Of a DNA stretch of 64,000 nt, positions 50,452-58,183 are shown one piece after another. The translations under genes were made by a program, and so were the position numbers. Below the pieces are notes generated by a model. It worked only from the letters and a program-made list of their open reading frames with translations. It did not search any database and was not told where the DNA came from. Origin of the DNA: Methanoculleus formosensis (lineage in GTDB: Archaea > Halobacteriota > Methanomicrobia > Methanomicrobiales > Methanoculleaceae); NCBI RefSeq assembly GCF_025384765.1, contig NZ_VHLL01000002.1, positions 186,001-250,000 of the forward strand, read 5' to 3'. The first letter of the stretch is position 1. Each line of letters starts with the position of its first letter.

Positions 50452-50961
50452 CTACGGGTTGAGGGCGTAGATCCCGTAGTTGAGGTAGGCCGCGAAACTC
50501 ACCCAGAGGAAGTACGGGACGAGCAGAATCGCCGCGGGCACCGAGACCCGGTCGAAGGCGACTATCGTCATGAGGATCGCAGCCCAGAGGATCAGGATCA
50601 CGATGAACGCGAAGAACGGCTCCTGCATCCCGAAGAAGACGAACGACCAGAGGACGTTCAAGACCAGTTGTACGCCGAAGATCGCCGTCGCAACCTGCAC
50701 GTTCTTATGTCCCAACCCCTTGCTCCAGACGAGGTAGAGCGCGATGCCCATGAGGATGTAGAGCACCGTCCAGACGGGGCCGAAGACCCACGCCGGGGGA
50801 CTGAACGCGGGCATTGTAAGACCGGCATACCAGGTGGGGATGGCCGGCATCGTGAAGATCGAGCCGATCCACCCGGCTGCGAGACTGACCCCTATCGCCA
50901 CGATGAACTGAACGATTCGGACGTAGGTTGGTGTCACGCTGGGGAATAAGGCTTCCCGCAT
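50452..50961 (-). CDS. TspO/MBR family protein
   Basis: A 169-residue five-helix membrane protein. Motifs match TspO: WYAGLTMPAFSPPAWVFGPVWTVLYILMGIALYLVW near residue 44, VLNVLWSFVFFGMQEP near residue 101, and the C-terminal LLVPYFLWVSFAAYLNYGIYALN. TspO binds porphyrins and cholesterol-like lipids and is linked to tetrapyrrole signalling or export. Methanogens make large amounts of tetrapyrrole (F430, B12). The gene is monocistronic. Confidence 0.92.
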   Translation of the reverse strand: MREALFPSVTPTYVRIVQFIVAIGVSLAAGWIGSIFTMPAIPTWYAGLTMPAFSPPAWVFGPVWTVLYILMGIALYLVWSKGLGHKNVQVATAIFGVQLVLNVLWSFVFFGMQEPFFAFIVILILWAAILMTIVAFDRVSVPAAILLVPYFLWVSFAAYLNYGIYALNP

Positions 50962-51044
50962 CCTTAAGCCTTTTGATCCGGGTAGCAGTCGTCAGCCCGA
51001 TCTCCGACAGAAAGCCGACAGCGTGCAGTTCTCGACGCAGAATG

Positions 51045-52988
51045 TTATTCGCTGTCCGGGCACTCGTCGTCACCGGCAGGGAGAACCTCGCGGAGGGTGA
51101 ACCGGAACGCCGTACCGAGATCCGGCCGTCCTTCCACCCGGTCCTCCACACGGATGGTGCCGCCGTACTTCTCCACCAGCGTCCGGACGACGAAGAGGTC
51201 GAGGCCGTCGCCGTATCCCCCAACCCATCCCCGCTCGAACCGGTGAAAGATCACCTCCTTCGCGGGGTCGGGTATGCCCGGCCCGGTATCCTCGACGGAG
51301 ACGAGCACGCTCTCGCCGTCGTAGTCCTCCACCCGGATGGCGATCCTGACCTCCGGGCCGCCGAACTTGACGGCGTTCCGGATGAGGTTCGTGAAGATCT
51401 CGGGGAGGAGGTCGTCCGCCCAGACCCGGGCGGGAGTGCCCTCTGCAACCTCTATCGCGACGTCGGGGAAGGCGGCGGCCTCCTCCCTGATGACGGCGGA
51501 AAGATCGACCGGCGCGACGTCGGGCGAGTCGTGGTGGACGCGGCGGATGGTGGTGACGTTGCCGAGGATCTCCGCGCTCCGGTGGATGCTGCTCCGGATC
51601 TTCCTCGCGTAGAGCGCGGCTTCTCCCTCCAGGACCTCGAGGAGGAGGTCGGTGTAGAGGTTCGAGACGTTCTCGGCGTTCTTGATCTCGTGCGTCATGA
51701 TGTCGAGGTAGAGGTTCGCCTCCCGGTTGGCCGCCTCGAGTTTCTTGTGCAGCATCCCTTTCAGGATCCCCGACCCGATCTCCTGGCCTATCGTCTCGAG
51801 GAGCGCCCTCTCGTCGCGGGAGAAGGACGTCTTCGTTCGGCTCCCCGCGTATACCGCCCCGACGACGACCGATTCCGCGACGAGGGGGATGCAGGCGAGC
51901 GCGGAGACCTCGAGTTCCCGGAGTATGCCCGCCTCGATGGAGTTCAAGTCCGCCTGCTGCTCGATGTAGCGGGGCTGGCCGGCGATGAAGATGAAGTTGA
52001 ACGGCCAGTGGTGGACCTTGATCAGGCGGTGCCGGGCGAGAGAAGATTCGGGGAGTCCGTTCTGGTGCTGCAGCAGCGCCCGCTTCCGTTCGGAGTCAAG
52101 CATGTAGACGATGCCGACGTCGAGCCTCATCAGTTCGAGCGTCTTTTCGAGCGACTCCTCCAGGAGCCCGGCAAGGGAGAGGGAGGCGGCCGTGACGCCG
52201 GTGACCTGGTTGATCACCATGAGATGCTCGTTCCGGATCCGGATCTCCTCTTCGGCGCGTTTGCGCTCGGTGATATCCATGATGCCGGCGATCGAGCCCT
52301 GGAACCTGCCGGTCTCGTCGGTGACCGGCGACGTGACCACGAGCGCGTGGACGTGTCCACCGTCGCAGTGGAGGAGATCCAGTTCGAATTCCTGCCGTTC
52401 GTCGGTCGTCCGGCAGAAGAGGTTCGCGTCACGGCTGCCGGGATCGATGAACCAGGCAACCGGCGATCCGACCAGGCGTTCCACGGGGCAGCCGAGGATC
52501 TCCTCCATCGCCGGGTTCGCAAAGGTGATGAGGCCGGTCTCGTCGACGGCGATGACGCCTTCGTTGAGGTTCTCGACGAGCCTCCGGTACATCGTCTCCG
52601 AGTGCCGGAGCGCGGCCTCCACCCTTGTGCGCTCGAGTGCGTGCCGGATCGCCCGGTTGAGGAGTTCCGCATCGGTCTTCCCCTTTACCAGGTAGTCCTG
52701 CGCGCCGTTCTGCATCGCGTGGAGCGCGGCGGGGTCGTCTTTTGCCGCAACAAGGATGATGACCGGGACGCCGGGGGCCGCCCGGCGCAGGCGGCCGAGG
52801 GTCGCCGTCCCCCTGCGGCCGGAGATATCGAGGAGCACCACGTCGACTCCGCCCCCCGATACCCGGGTAAGCCCGTCCCGGGACCGCTCGCAGTGGATCA
52901 ACTCGACGTCGCGCCCGCACTCGCAGAGCATCGCCCGGAGATCGCCGGGGCTCTTCCCGATCAGCAGCACGTTCAGGGGTTCGCTCAT
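51045..52988 (-). CDS. Soluble sensor histidine kinase: REC-PAS-GAF-HisKA-HATPase
   Basis: A 647-residue kinase without a membrane helix. Order: receiver-like domain (residues 1-120, with VVLLDISGRR carrying the acceptor Asp and GAQDYLVKGKT the Lys), PAS (130-245), a short coiled coil, GAF-like domain (265-405), HisKA-like helices with the H-box MTHEIKNAENVSNLY, and the HATPase domain with the N-box NLIRNAVKFGG and the G-box DTGPGIPDP. No separate response regulator is encoded next to it. The receiver at the N-terminus suggests input from another phosphorelay. The start at 52988 (MSEPLN) begins the receiver; an ORF start at 53054 adds 22 non-conserved residues. Confidence 0.9.
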   Translation of the reverse strand: MSEPLNVLLIGKSPGDLRAMLCECGRDVELIHCERSRDGLTRVSGGGVDVVLLDISGRRGTATLGRLRRAAPGVPVIILVAAKDDPAALHAMQNGAQDYLVKGKTDAELLNRAIRHALERTRVEAALRHSETMYRRLVENLNEGVIAVDETGLITFANPAMEEILGCPVERLVGSPVAWFIDPGSRDANLFCRTTDERQEFELDLLHCDGGHVHALVVTSPVTDETGRFQGSIAGIMDITERKRAEEEIRIRNEHLMVINQVTGVTAASLSLAGLLEESLEKTLELMRLDVGIVYMLDSERKRALLQHQNGLPESSLARHRLIKVHHWPFNFIFIAGQPRYIEQQADLNSIEAGILRELEVSALACIPLVAESVVVGAVYAGSRTKTSFSRDERALLETIGQEIGSGILKGMLHKKLEAANREANLYLDIMTHEIKNAENVSNLYTDLLLEVLEGEAALYARKIRSSIHRSAEILGNVTTIRRVHHDSPDVAPVDLSAVIREEAAAFPDVAIEVAEGTPARVWADDLLPEIFTNLIRNAVKFGGPEVRIAIRVEDYDGESVLVSVEDTGPGIPDPAKEVIFHRFERGWVGGYGDGLDLFVVRTLVEKYGGTIRVEDRVEGRPDLGTAFRFTLREVLPAGDDECPDSE

Positions 52989-53353
52989 GGTCTCACTCGC
53001 ATCCGGGGCCCATACCCGCCGGTGTGGGTTCAGGTCTCCCGGTCGGGCTCTCACTACTGTAGTACCACTCTTCGGGGATTTATACCTCGTTCATTTGGCG
53101 CGGCCGGGGGGGCGGGAGGGGGGCGGCGGGGGCGGCGGTGTCGTGCGGGGCAGAACCCGGCGCTCTCCGGCGGCTGCGAGTGATGCAGTGAGATACGGAA
53201 AACGTTCATCCCCTCTCGATCCGGATCCGGCGTGAAACAGGGGACGCATGCCCGATATAGCCCGATAACCCCGATCTATTTAAAAGGATATATGACCAGA
53301 TCCCTGGTAAAAAAACCGAAAACTTATAGATTCTCACATACGTTTAATAGCAT
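52989..53353. promoter_or_regulatory. 365-base divergent intergenic region with G-rich tract and promoters
   Basis: The region holds a G-run-rich stretch at 53104-53150. TATA-like sequences point to the right: CTATTTAAAAGG at 53277-53288 and ACTTATAGA at 53322-53330, the latter about 28 bases before the ATG at 53354, which suggests a leaderless transcript. The AT-rich CTACTGTAGTACC near 53050 is a possible minus-strand promoter element for the kinase. No gene is evident. Confidence 0.5.
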
Positions 53354-55519
53354 ATGGGGATTCCTTCGAAAAGCATTCCATTGATGGCGCTGTGCCTGAT
53401 CGCTGCAACCCTGCTGCTGATCGGCACCGCAAGCGCCGCCGCACCGCAGGCGGCGTTCAGCAGCGACACGACTTCCGGGGCAGCGCCCCTGACTGTAGAG
53501 TTCACCGACGCCTCGGCCGGCGGCCCGGACGGGTGGGCGTGGTTCTTCGGCGACGAGACGTATAACGGGACGTGGACAGAGGCGAACGGGAGCGCCGGGT
53601 GGTCGGCATACGATCACACCAGCGTCGTGCTGCCGAACGGAAGCATCATACTCATGGGCGGCTCCGGGAATGCCGACGTCTGGCGATCGGCCGATAACGG
53701 CATCACGTGGGACAGGATTGCGACCACTCCCTTCGGTGGGTTGGGGCGGCAAGGTCACACCAGCGTCGTGATGCCGAACGGAAGCATCATACTCATGGGA
53801 GGGAAGAATTCTTGGCCCGATGTGTATCGTGACGTCCGCCAGTCGACCGACGGCGGTGCAACCTGGACGAGGGTTATAAACAATGCCCCCTGGTCGGCAA
53901 GATATGACCACACCAGCGTCGTGATGCCGAACGGGAGCATCATACTCATGGGCGGTAGTAACAGCGACGGCAGCGGCTTGAACGACGTCTGGCAGTCAGA
54001 CAATTACGGTGCAACCTGGACGCAGTTGCCCGATGCCCCCTGGGGGGCAAGATATGACCACTCCAGCGTCGTGCTGCCGGACGGGAGCATCGTACTCATG
54101 GGCCGCAACGGGGATAACGACGTCTGGCGATCAGACAATTACGGCGTAACCTGGACGCGGGTGGCCGAGCACGCCGAATGGTCGAACCGGCAGGGCCACA
54201 CCAGCGTCGCGATGCCGGACGGAAGCATCGTACTCATGGGCGGGTATGACAACAACCCGAGGAACGACGTCTGGCGATCGACCGACAACGGCACGACATG
54301 GACGCAGGTGACCGAGCACGCCGGGTGGCCGGCACGGCACCATCACACCAGCGTCGCGATGCCGGACGGGAGTATCGTAATCATGGGCGGGCTGGGCGGC
54401 ACGAACGAGGTCTGGCGCCTTGAAACCGCAGGATCAAACACCCGGAACCCCACGCACACCTACACCGAGCCTGGCACCTACCCGGTAGCGCTGCAGGCGT
54501 TCAACGCCGACGGCTACAGCGCCACGCGACAGATCGGTTACATCACCGTCACCGCCGCACCGGTCGCCCCGACGGCAAACTTCACCGGCACCCCGACCTC
54601 CGGCACCGCGCCGCTCGCCGTGCAGTTCAATGACACCTCCACCGGTTCGCCCACCGTCTGGAACTGGTCGTTCGGGGACGGCGCGTGGCACAACACCACA
54701 GACGCGGCGGCGAGGAACGCCACGCACACTTACGCCGCCGCCGGAACCTACACCGTCAGTCTGACGGCCAGTAATGCGGGAGGGAGCGACACGCACACCG
54801 AGACCGACTACATCACGGTCTCCGCCGCGCCGACTCCAACAGCAACCCCGACCAGTAGGCCGGTCTACAGCGGCGGCGGCGGTGGCGGCGGCTCGACGGC
54901 CGGGCCGGACGGCGGCTATAACGTCGGCGGCGACTCCGCCGTGAGCAAGGTCACCGTCACCGGAACCGGGCTCAAGACATTCATCGTCACCGGCCGGACG
55001 CAGTCCTCCCCGGGAGCCGGGATCCCCCCGGCACCGGGCACCCCGTACCAGTACGTCGACCTGGTACCGGCCCGGTTCGAGGAGATCACCGGCGCGAACA
55101 TCACCTTCTCCGTCCCGGCCGCGTGGCTGGAGGAGCACGGGTTCACCCCGGGTGAGATCGTGATGTACCACTACAACGGCACAGCGTGGGAGGCCCTCCC
55201 GACGTGGGTCGTGGACGACAGCGGTTCAACGGTCACCTTCACGGCGACGACCCCCGGGTTCTCGCTTTTTGCGATCAGCGGGGTCGAGAAAGCCGGTGAG
55301 GCCATAACGACCCCGACAGCGACAACGCCGCCGGCGACGGCAGAACCCACCGCGACAGAGACCACGGCCGCGCCGGCCAGTGGGACGGCACCCGAGTTCC
55401 CGCTCGGGACGGTCGCCCTTGTCGGAGGGGCCATCCTGGTGCTCGCCGGGGCCGGCTACCTGGTCCGCCGCTGGTGGATCATACGGCAGAACCCGGCGCT
55501 CTTCCAGAAATACAATTGA
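53354..55519 (+). CDS. Kelch/PKD surface protein with PGF-pre-PGF domain and C-terminal anchor, paralogue 2
   Basis: A 721-residue exported protein. In order: signal peptide (1-29), PKD-like start, six Kelch-like repeats of about 45-55 residues (HTSVVLPNGSIILMGG-n-NDVWRS-n-GTTWTQV), PKD 1 (THTYTEPGTYPVALQAFN), PKD 2 (ANFTGTPTSGTAPLAVQFNDT to YAAAGTYTVSLTASN), a Gly-rich linker, PGF-pre-PGF domain (SAVSKVTVTGTGLKTF to FSLFAIS), a Thr-rich stalk and a membrane helix (VALVGGAILVLAGAGYLV). It differs from the 18604 paralogue by having one more PKD domain. The C-terminal half is almost identical in amino acid sequence to that paralogue. Confidence 0.88.
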   Translation: MGIPSKSIPLMALCLIAATLLLIGTASAAAPQAAFSSDTTSGAAPLTVEFTDASAGGPDGWAWFFGDETYNGTWTEANGSAGWSAYDHTSVVLPNGSIILMGGSGNADVWRSADNGITWDRIATTPFGGLGRQGHTSVVMPNGSIILMGGKNSWPDVYRDVRQSTDGGATWTRVINNAPWSARYDHTSVVMPNGSIILMGGSNSDGSGLNDVWQSDNYGATWTQLPDAPWGARYDHSSVVLPDGSIVLMGRNGDNDVWRSDNYGVTWTRVAEHAEWSNRQGHTSVAMPDGSIVLMGGYDNNPRNDVWRSTDNGTTWTQVTEHAGWPARHHHTSVAMPDGSIVIMGGLGGTNEVWRLETAGSNTRNPTHTYTEPGTYPVALQAFNADGYSATRQIGYITVTAAPVAPTANFTGTPTSGTAPLAVQFNDTSTGSPTVWNWSFGDGAWHNTTDAAARNATHTYAAAGTYTVSLTASNAGGSDTHTETDYITVSAAPTPTATPTSRPVYSGGGGGGGSTAGPDGGYNVGGDSAVSKVTVTGTGLKTFIVTGRTQSSPGAGIPPAPGTPYQYVDLVPARFEEITGANITFSVPAAWLEEHGFTPGEIVMYHYNGTAWEALPTWVVDDSGSTVTFTATTPGFSLFAISGVEKAGEAITTPTATTPPATAEPTATETTAAPASGTAPEFPLGTVALVGGAILVLAGAGYLVRRWWIIRQNPALFQKYN

Positions 55520-55680
55520 CTCCGCGATCGATGAGACGGGGCAGATCGCTCCCATTTTTTCTGAGGGATTCCCCAGGAGTCTCTATCAATATACTCTTTT
55601 AAGGAAAAAAACCGGCTTTGTTGAAATCCTTCCCCGGAGGACGAATCACCTCCAAATTGTGCATCACCCCTGCATAGTTG
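55520..55680. other. Spacer after the second Kelch gene
   Basis: About 160 bases, including an AT-rich run (ATACTCTTTTAAGGAAAAAAACCGGCTTT). It may hold the terminator of the Kelch gene. Nothing else is recognised. Confidence 0.35.
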
Positions 55681-55762
55681 CCTCACGCGAAGGCGCGAAG
55701 CCGCGAACTCCGGCATCCAGTTTGTGGCGACCCTTCACGTTCTTCGCGGCTTCGCGTGCGCC
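55681..55762. repeat. Dispersed TTCGCG/CACGCGAA hairpin repeat
   Basis: Inverted arms CCTCACGCGAAGGCGCGAAGCCGCGAA (55681-55707) and TTCTTCGCGGCTTCGCGTGCG (55740-55760) can pair across a loop of about 33 bases. This is the same word set as at 5071-5150 and in the core of the MITE-like elements. Confidence 0.75.
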
Positions 55763-55920
55763 GTGGGGATATAGCCTCACCCCGGGTGTGATGGTTTGTG
55801 AGTGCGACTACCGTCCTGGCAGGAACTCGAACACTATCAGGCGCGAAGATGCCACTAGTCTTATGGGTTCCGCACAAAGCAACGGTGCAACTGAACGGCC
55901 GGGACAAACACAGCGGGTTC
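55763..55920. other. Spacer between the hairpin repeat and the fdhD operon
   Basis: The region contains minus-strand ORF fragments without a convincing family. No promoter or RNA is recognised. Confidence 0.3.
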
Positions 55921-55921
55921 T

Positions 55922-55927
55922 AAAAAA
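55922..55927 (-). terminator. Oligo-T terminator of the fdhD operon
   Basis: A run of six A on the plus strand, read as CTTTTTTAG on the minus strand, directly follows the stop of the last gene (55931). It fits the transcript end of the six-gene run. Confidence 0.55.
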
Positions 55928-55930
55928 GGG

Positions 55931-56188
55931 CTACTTCTTCCCCGCCCGCAGCCGCGCGATCTCCTCGCCGCCGGCGACCTTCACCACGAACGTCCCGTGG
56001 CAGGGCTTGGTGTAGGGGAAGATGAGGTCCTCGCCCTCTACGCCGACATAGAGCGGCGGAACGCCTATGATATGGACGTCGAAGATCTTGTAGCCCGGCT
56101 CGACCTCGTGGTACTCCCGGACGTTCTTCTTGATGTACTCCCGTGCATCCTTGAATGTCGTCCGCGAGAGGATGATCTCGGGTTTCAT
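55931..56188 (-). CDS. DUF1894 methanogen protein
   Basis: An 85-residue protein beginning MKPEIILSRTTFKDAREYIKKN, with strands VHIIGVPPLYVGVEGEDLIFPY and TFVVKVAGGEEIARL. It matches the DUF1894 family in length and sequence character as I remember it, a small family known from methanogens. The role is unknown. It overlaps the DUF1890 gene by four bases (ATGA), so the two are made together and probably work as partners. Confidence 0.8.
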   Translation of the reverse strand: MKPEIILSRTTFKDAREYIKKNVREYHEVEPGYKIFDVHIIGVPPLYVGVEGEDLIFPYTKPCHGTFVVKVAGGEEIARLRAGKK

Positions 56189-56661
56189 CGCTTCGAGACA
56201 GCCGCCCACTGCATCACCTCGTCGAGTCTCCGCTTCAGCGGCATCGGGTTGTGGGTGGCTTTCGCCGCCACGATCTCGCAGGGGAACTCGATCTCCTCCG
56301 CGAGCTCTTCCGCGTGCTCCCCGAAGATGAGCGCATAGACCCACGCCTTCGATATGTAAGCCATCGTCCCGGCATACGCGATCCCGGAATCATTGTGGAT
56401 GAAGACGAAGCAGAGGTCAAAGTCCCGCTTCTTCTCCGTGATCTCGTCGATTGTCGCGTCGAGATCGTTCATCTCATCGAGGTAGTGCCGGCCCGGGTCG
56501 GCCACCTCCATAAGTTTCCGTGCCGCCGTCGTCCCGGCGATCACCGGCCGGATTCCCCGCTCTGAGAGGCCGTGCGCCAGGTAGAGCACCATGCTCGTCT
56601 GGACGGGCACCTGCGGGCACCCGAGCAGGAGCAGTGCGGTCTGTTCGTTCTTCTCCGTCAT
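56185..56661 (-). CDS. DUF1890 methanogen protein
   Basis: A 158-residue protein with an alpha/beta Rossmann-like pattern: ALLLLGCPQVPVQTSMVLYLAHGLSERGIRPVIAGTTAARKL, then FDLCFVFIHNDSGIAYAGTMAYISKAWVYALIFG. It matches the methanogen family DUF1890. The GCPQVPVQT start could be a nucleotide- or metal-binding loop. It overlaps fdhD by four bases upstream and DUF1894 by four downstream. The function is unknown; coupling to fdhD suggests a part in molybdopterin or formate dehydrogenase maturation. Confidence 0.8.
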   Translation of the reverse strand: MTEKNEQTALLLLGCPQVPVQTSMVLYLAHGLSERGIRPVIAGTTAARKLMEVADPGRHYLDEMNDLDATIDEITEKKRDFDLCFVFIHNDSGIAYAGTMAYISKAWVYALIFGEHAEELAEEIEFPCEIVAAKATHNPMPLKRRLDEVMQWAAVSKR

Positions 56662-57407
56662 ATCCTGGTCTTCTCCAGTTCTTCGAGGACTTCGGGCACC
56701 CGCTCGGGGTGCGTGTAGATCGTGAACCGCTCCCCCCGCGAGAACCCGACCAGGGTGAGCCCTGCGTTCTCCGCCGTCAGGATGCCGCGGTCGGTCGTGG
56801 CGGCGCGGGAGACGACGACCGGGATACCCGCGTTCGCCGCCTTCGCGACCATCCCCGCCGGCTGCCTGCCCGTGCAGCCGAGGATGCAGGTCGACCGGTC
56901 GAGCCCCCGGAGGGCCGCGTAGCCCACGACCTTGTCGACGGTGTTGTGCCTCCCCACATCGCACGCACGGGTGACGAGTTCGCCGCCGCAGAAGAGCACC
57001 GAGCAGTGGACGCCGCCGGTCTTTTGCCAGGTCTCGGACTCGATCGCCGCCGTGACCGCACGGATGCCGTCCGCCGTGATGGTGATCGACGACTCGACCG
57101 TCCTCGGCTCGCCGAGCGCGCAGGAGCCCCCGGACGACTCCGTCGCGAGTTCGGGGTTCCGCCGGGCCGGGGCGGTGATATGGACGTCGCTTCCCGATAC
57201 GCTCACCGAGTCGACCTCATCGACGATCCCCTCGCTGATGACGAACCCCGCCCCGAGGTCGTCGAGACGGTCGTGGCTCGCCACCAGGGTCGTCAGGAGG
57301 TTGCCGTTCAGGAAGAGCCGGACGCGCCCCTCGACGATGATCGAGTCGCTGACCTCGTGCGCCCCCTCGCCCGTCACCTGGATACCGGTACGGCGGACGA
57401 TCTCCAT
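56658..57407 (-). CDS. fdhD: Formate dehydrogenase accessory sulfurtransferase FdhD
   Basis: FdhD transfers sulfur from a cysteine desulfurase to the molybdenum (or tungsten) bis-molybdopterin cofactor, which is needed for active formate dehydrogenase. The 249-residue protein has GNLLTTLVASHDRLDDLGAGFVISEG, RACDVGRHNTVDKVVG near residue 150 and CTGRQPAGMVAKAANAGIPVVVSRAA near residue 178. The cysteine pair used by the E. coli protein is represented by one cysteine only (SSGGSCALGE near residue 93). It overlaps cutA by one base and DUF1890 by four. Confidence 0.93.
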   Translation of the reverse strand: MEIVRRTGIQVTGEGAHEVSDSIIVEGRVRLFLNGNLLTTLVASHDRLDDLGAGFVISEGIVDEVDSVSVSGSDVHITAPARRNPELATESSGGSCALGEPRTVESSITITADGIRAVTAAIESETWQKTGGVHCSVLFCGGELVTRACDVGRHNTVDKVVGYAALRGLDRSTCILGCTGRQPAGMVAKAANAGIPVVVSRAATTDRGILTAENAGLTLVGFSRGERFTIYTHPERVPEVLEELEKTRI

Positions 57408-57724
57408 CAGGACGTCTCACCCCGGATCCAGTCGAGGTACTCGGCGGAGCCGCCGATGATGGGCATGGCGATGACCTCGGGGGTTTCGTAACTGTGAAGT
57501 TCCTTGATCCGGGCAACAAGCAGGTCGAGCAGGCGGTGCTGCGTCTTGATGATCAGGAGTTGTTCGGGCTCGTTTGAGACCGTGCCCTCCCACCGGAAGC
57601 AGGACTGCACGCCGGTGATGCTCACGCAGGCGGCCAGCCGTGTATCCACAAGCGCTTTCGCGAGCCGCTCCGCCTCTTCGACAGGGGCCGTGCAGAAGAC
57701 CACGATATATTCCGGGAGATCCAT
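57407..57724 (-). CDS. cutA: CutA-family divalent cation tolerance protein
   Basis: A 105-residue ferredoxin-like trimeric protein. It shows YIVVFCTAPVEEAERLAKALVDTRLAACVSI near residue 6 and YETPEVIAMPIIGGSAEYLDWI at the C-terminus, complete and normal in length. CutA is linked to metal tolerance in bacteria; the mechanism is unclear. It sits between nifU-like (24-base gap) and fdhD (one-base overlap). Confidence 0.95.
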   Translation of the reverse strand: MDLPEYIVVFCTAPVEEAERLAKALVDTRLAACVSITGVQSCFRWEGTVSNEPEQLLIIKTQHRLLDLLVARIKELHSYETPEVIAMPIIGGSAEYLDWIRGETS

Positions 57725-57748
57725 GATTTACCTTCGTAGCGTCCGTAT

Positions 57749-58183
57749 TTAACTTTTCTTGGGGCAGGAAGCGCAGTCGCCACCCCAGGAGCAGGACTTC
57801 CTCTCCCAGGGCTCAAGCCCCCGGCGGACGCGGTAATCGTTGATCGCAACCCGGATGGCGTCGGGGGCGAGGAGCGAGCAGTGCACCTTCGGCTCCGGAA
57901 GGCCGCCGAGGGCGTCCAGCACCTCGGCGTTCGAGAGGCTCCACGCCTCGGACAGCGTCATCCCCAGGATCATCCGGGTGGCCACCGAACTCGAGGCAAT
58001 CGCCGCCGCGCACCCGAACGTCCGGAACCGGGCGTCGGTGATCCGGTCGTCCTCGATCTTCAGGTAAATCCTCATGATATCCCCGCAGCTCGGGCTCCCC
58101 ACCTCGCCGAAACCATCGGCGTCGGTGAGTTCGCCGACGTTCTGGGGGTTCGTGAACTCTTCAATCACTCTATCGGTATACAT
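57749..58183 (-). CDS. NifU/IscU-like Fe-S scaffold with C-terminal Cys cluster
   Basis: A 144-residue scaffold on which Fe-S clusters are assembled. The three ligand cysteines are in SPSCGDIMRIYL (with the Asp of the CGD motif), RTFGCAAAIASSS and KVHCSLLAPDAI. The C-terminus carries an additional cluster, KSCSWGGDCASCPKKS, with spacing Cx5Cx2C, which is not part of classical IscU. It is coupled to nifS (a one-base overlap if ATG 58183 is used, or ATGA if 58186 is used). Confidence 0.93.
   Translation of the reverse strand: MYTDRVIEEFTNPQNVGELTDADGFGEVGSPSCGDIMRIYLKIEDDRITDARFRTFGCAAAIASSSVATRMILGMTLSEAWSLSNAEVLDALGGLPEPKVHCSLLAPDAIRVAINDYRVRRGLEPWERKSCSWGGDCASCPKKS

Noticed and set aside
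55683-55907. 74-residue minus-strand ORF
   Set aside because: It runs through the dispersed hairpin repeat and shows no family motif; the Arg/Glu-rich C-terminal part is a translation of the repeat words.
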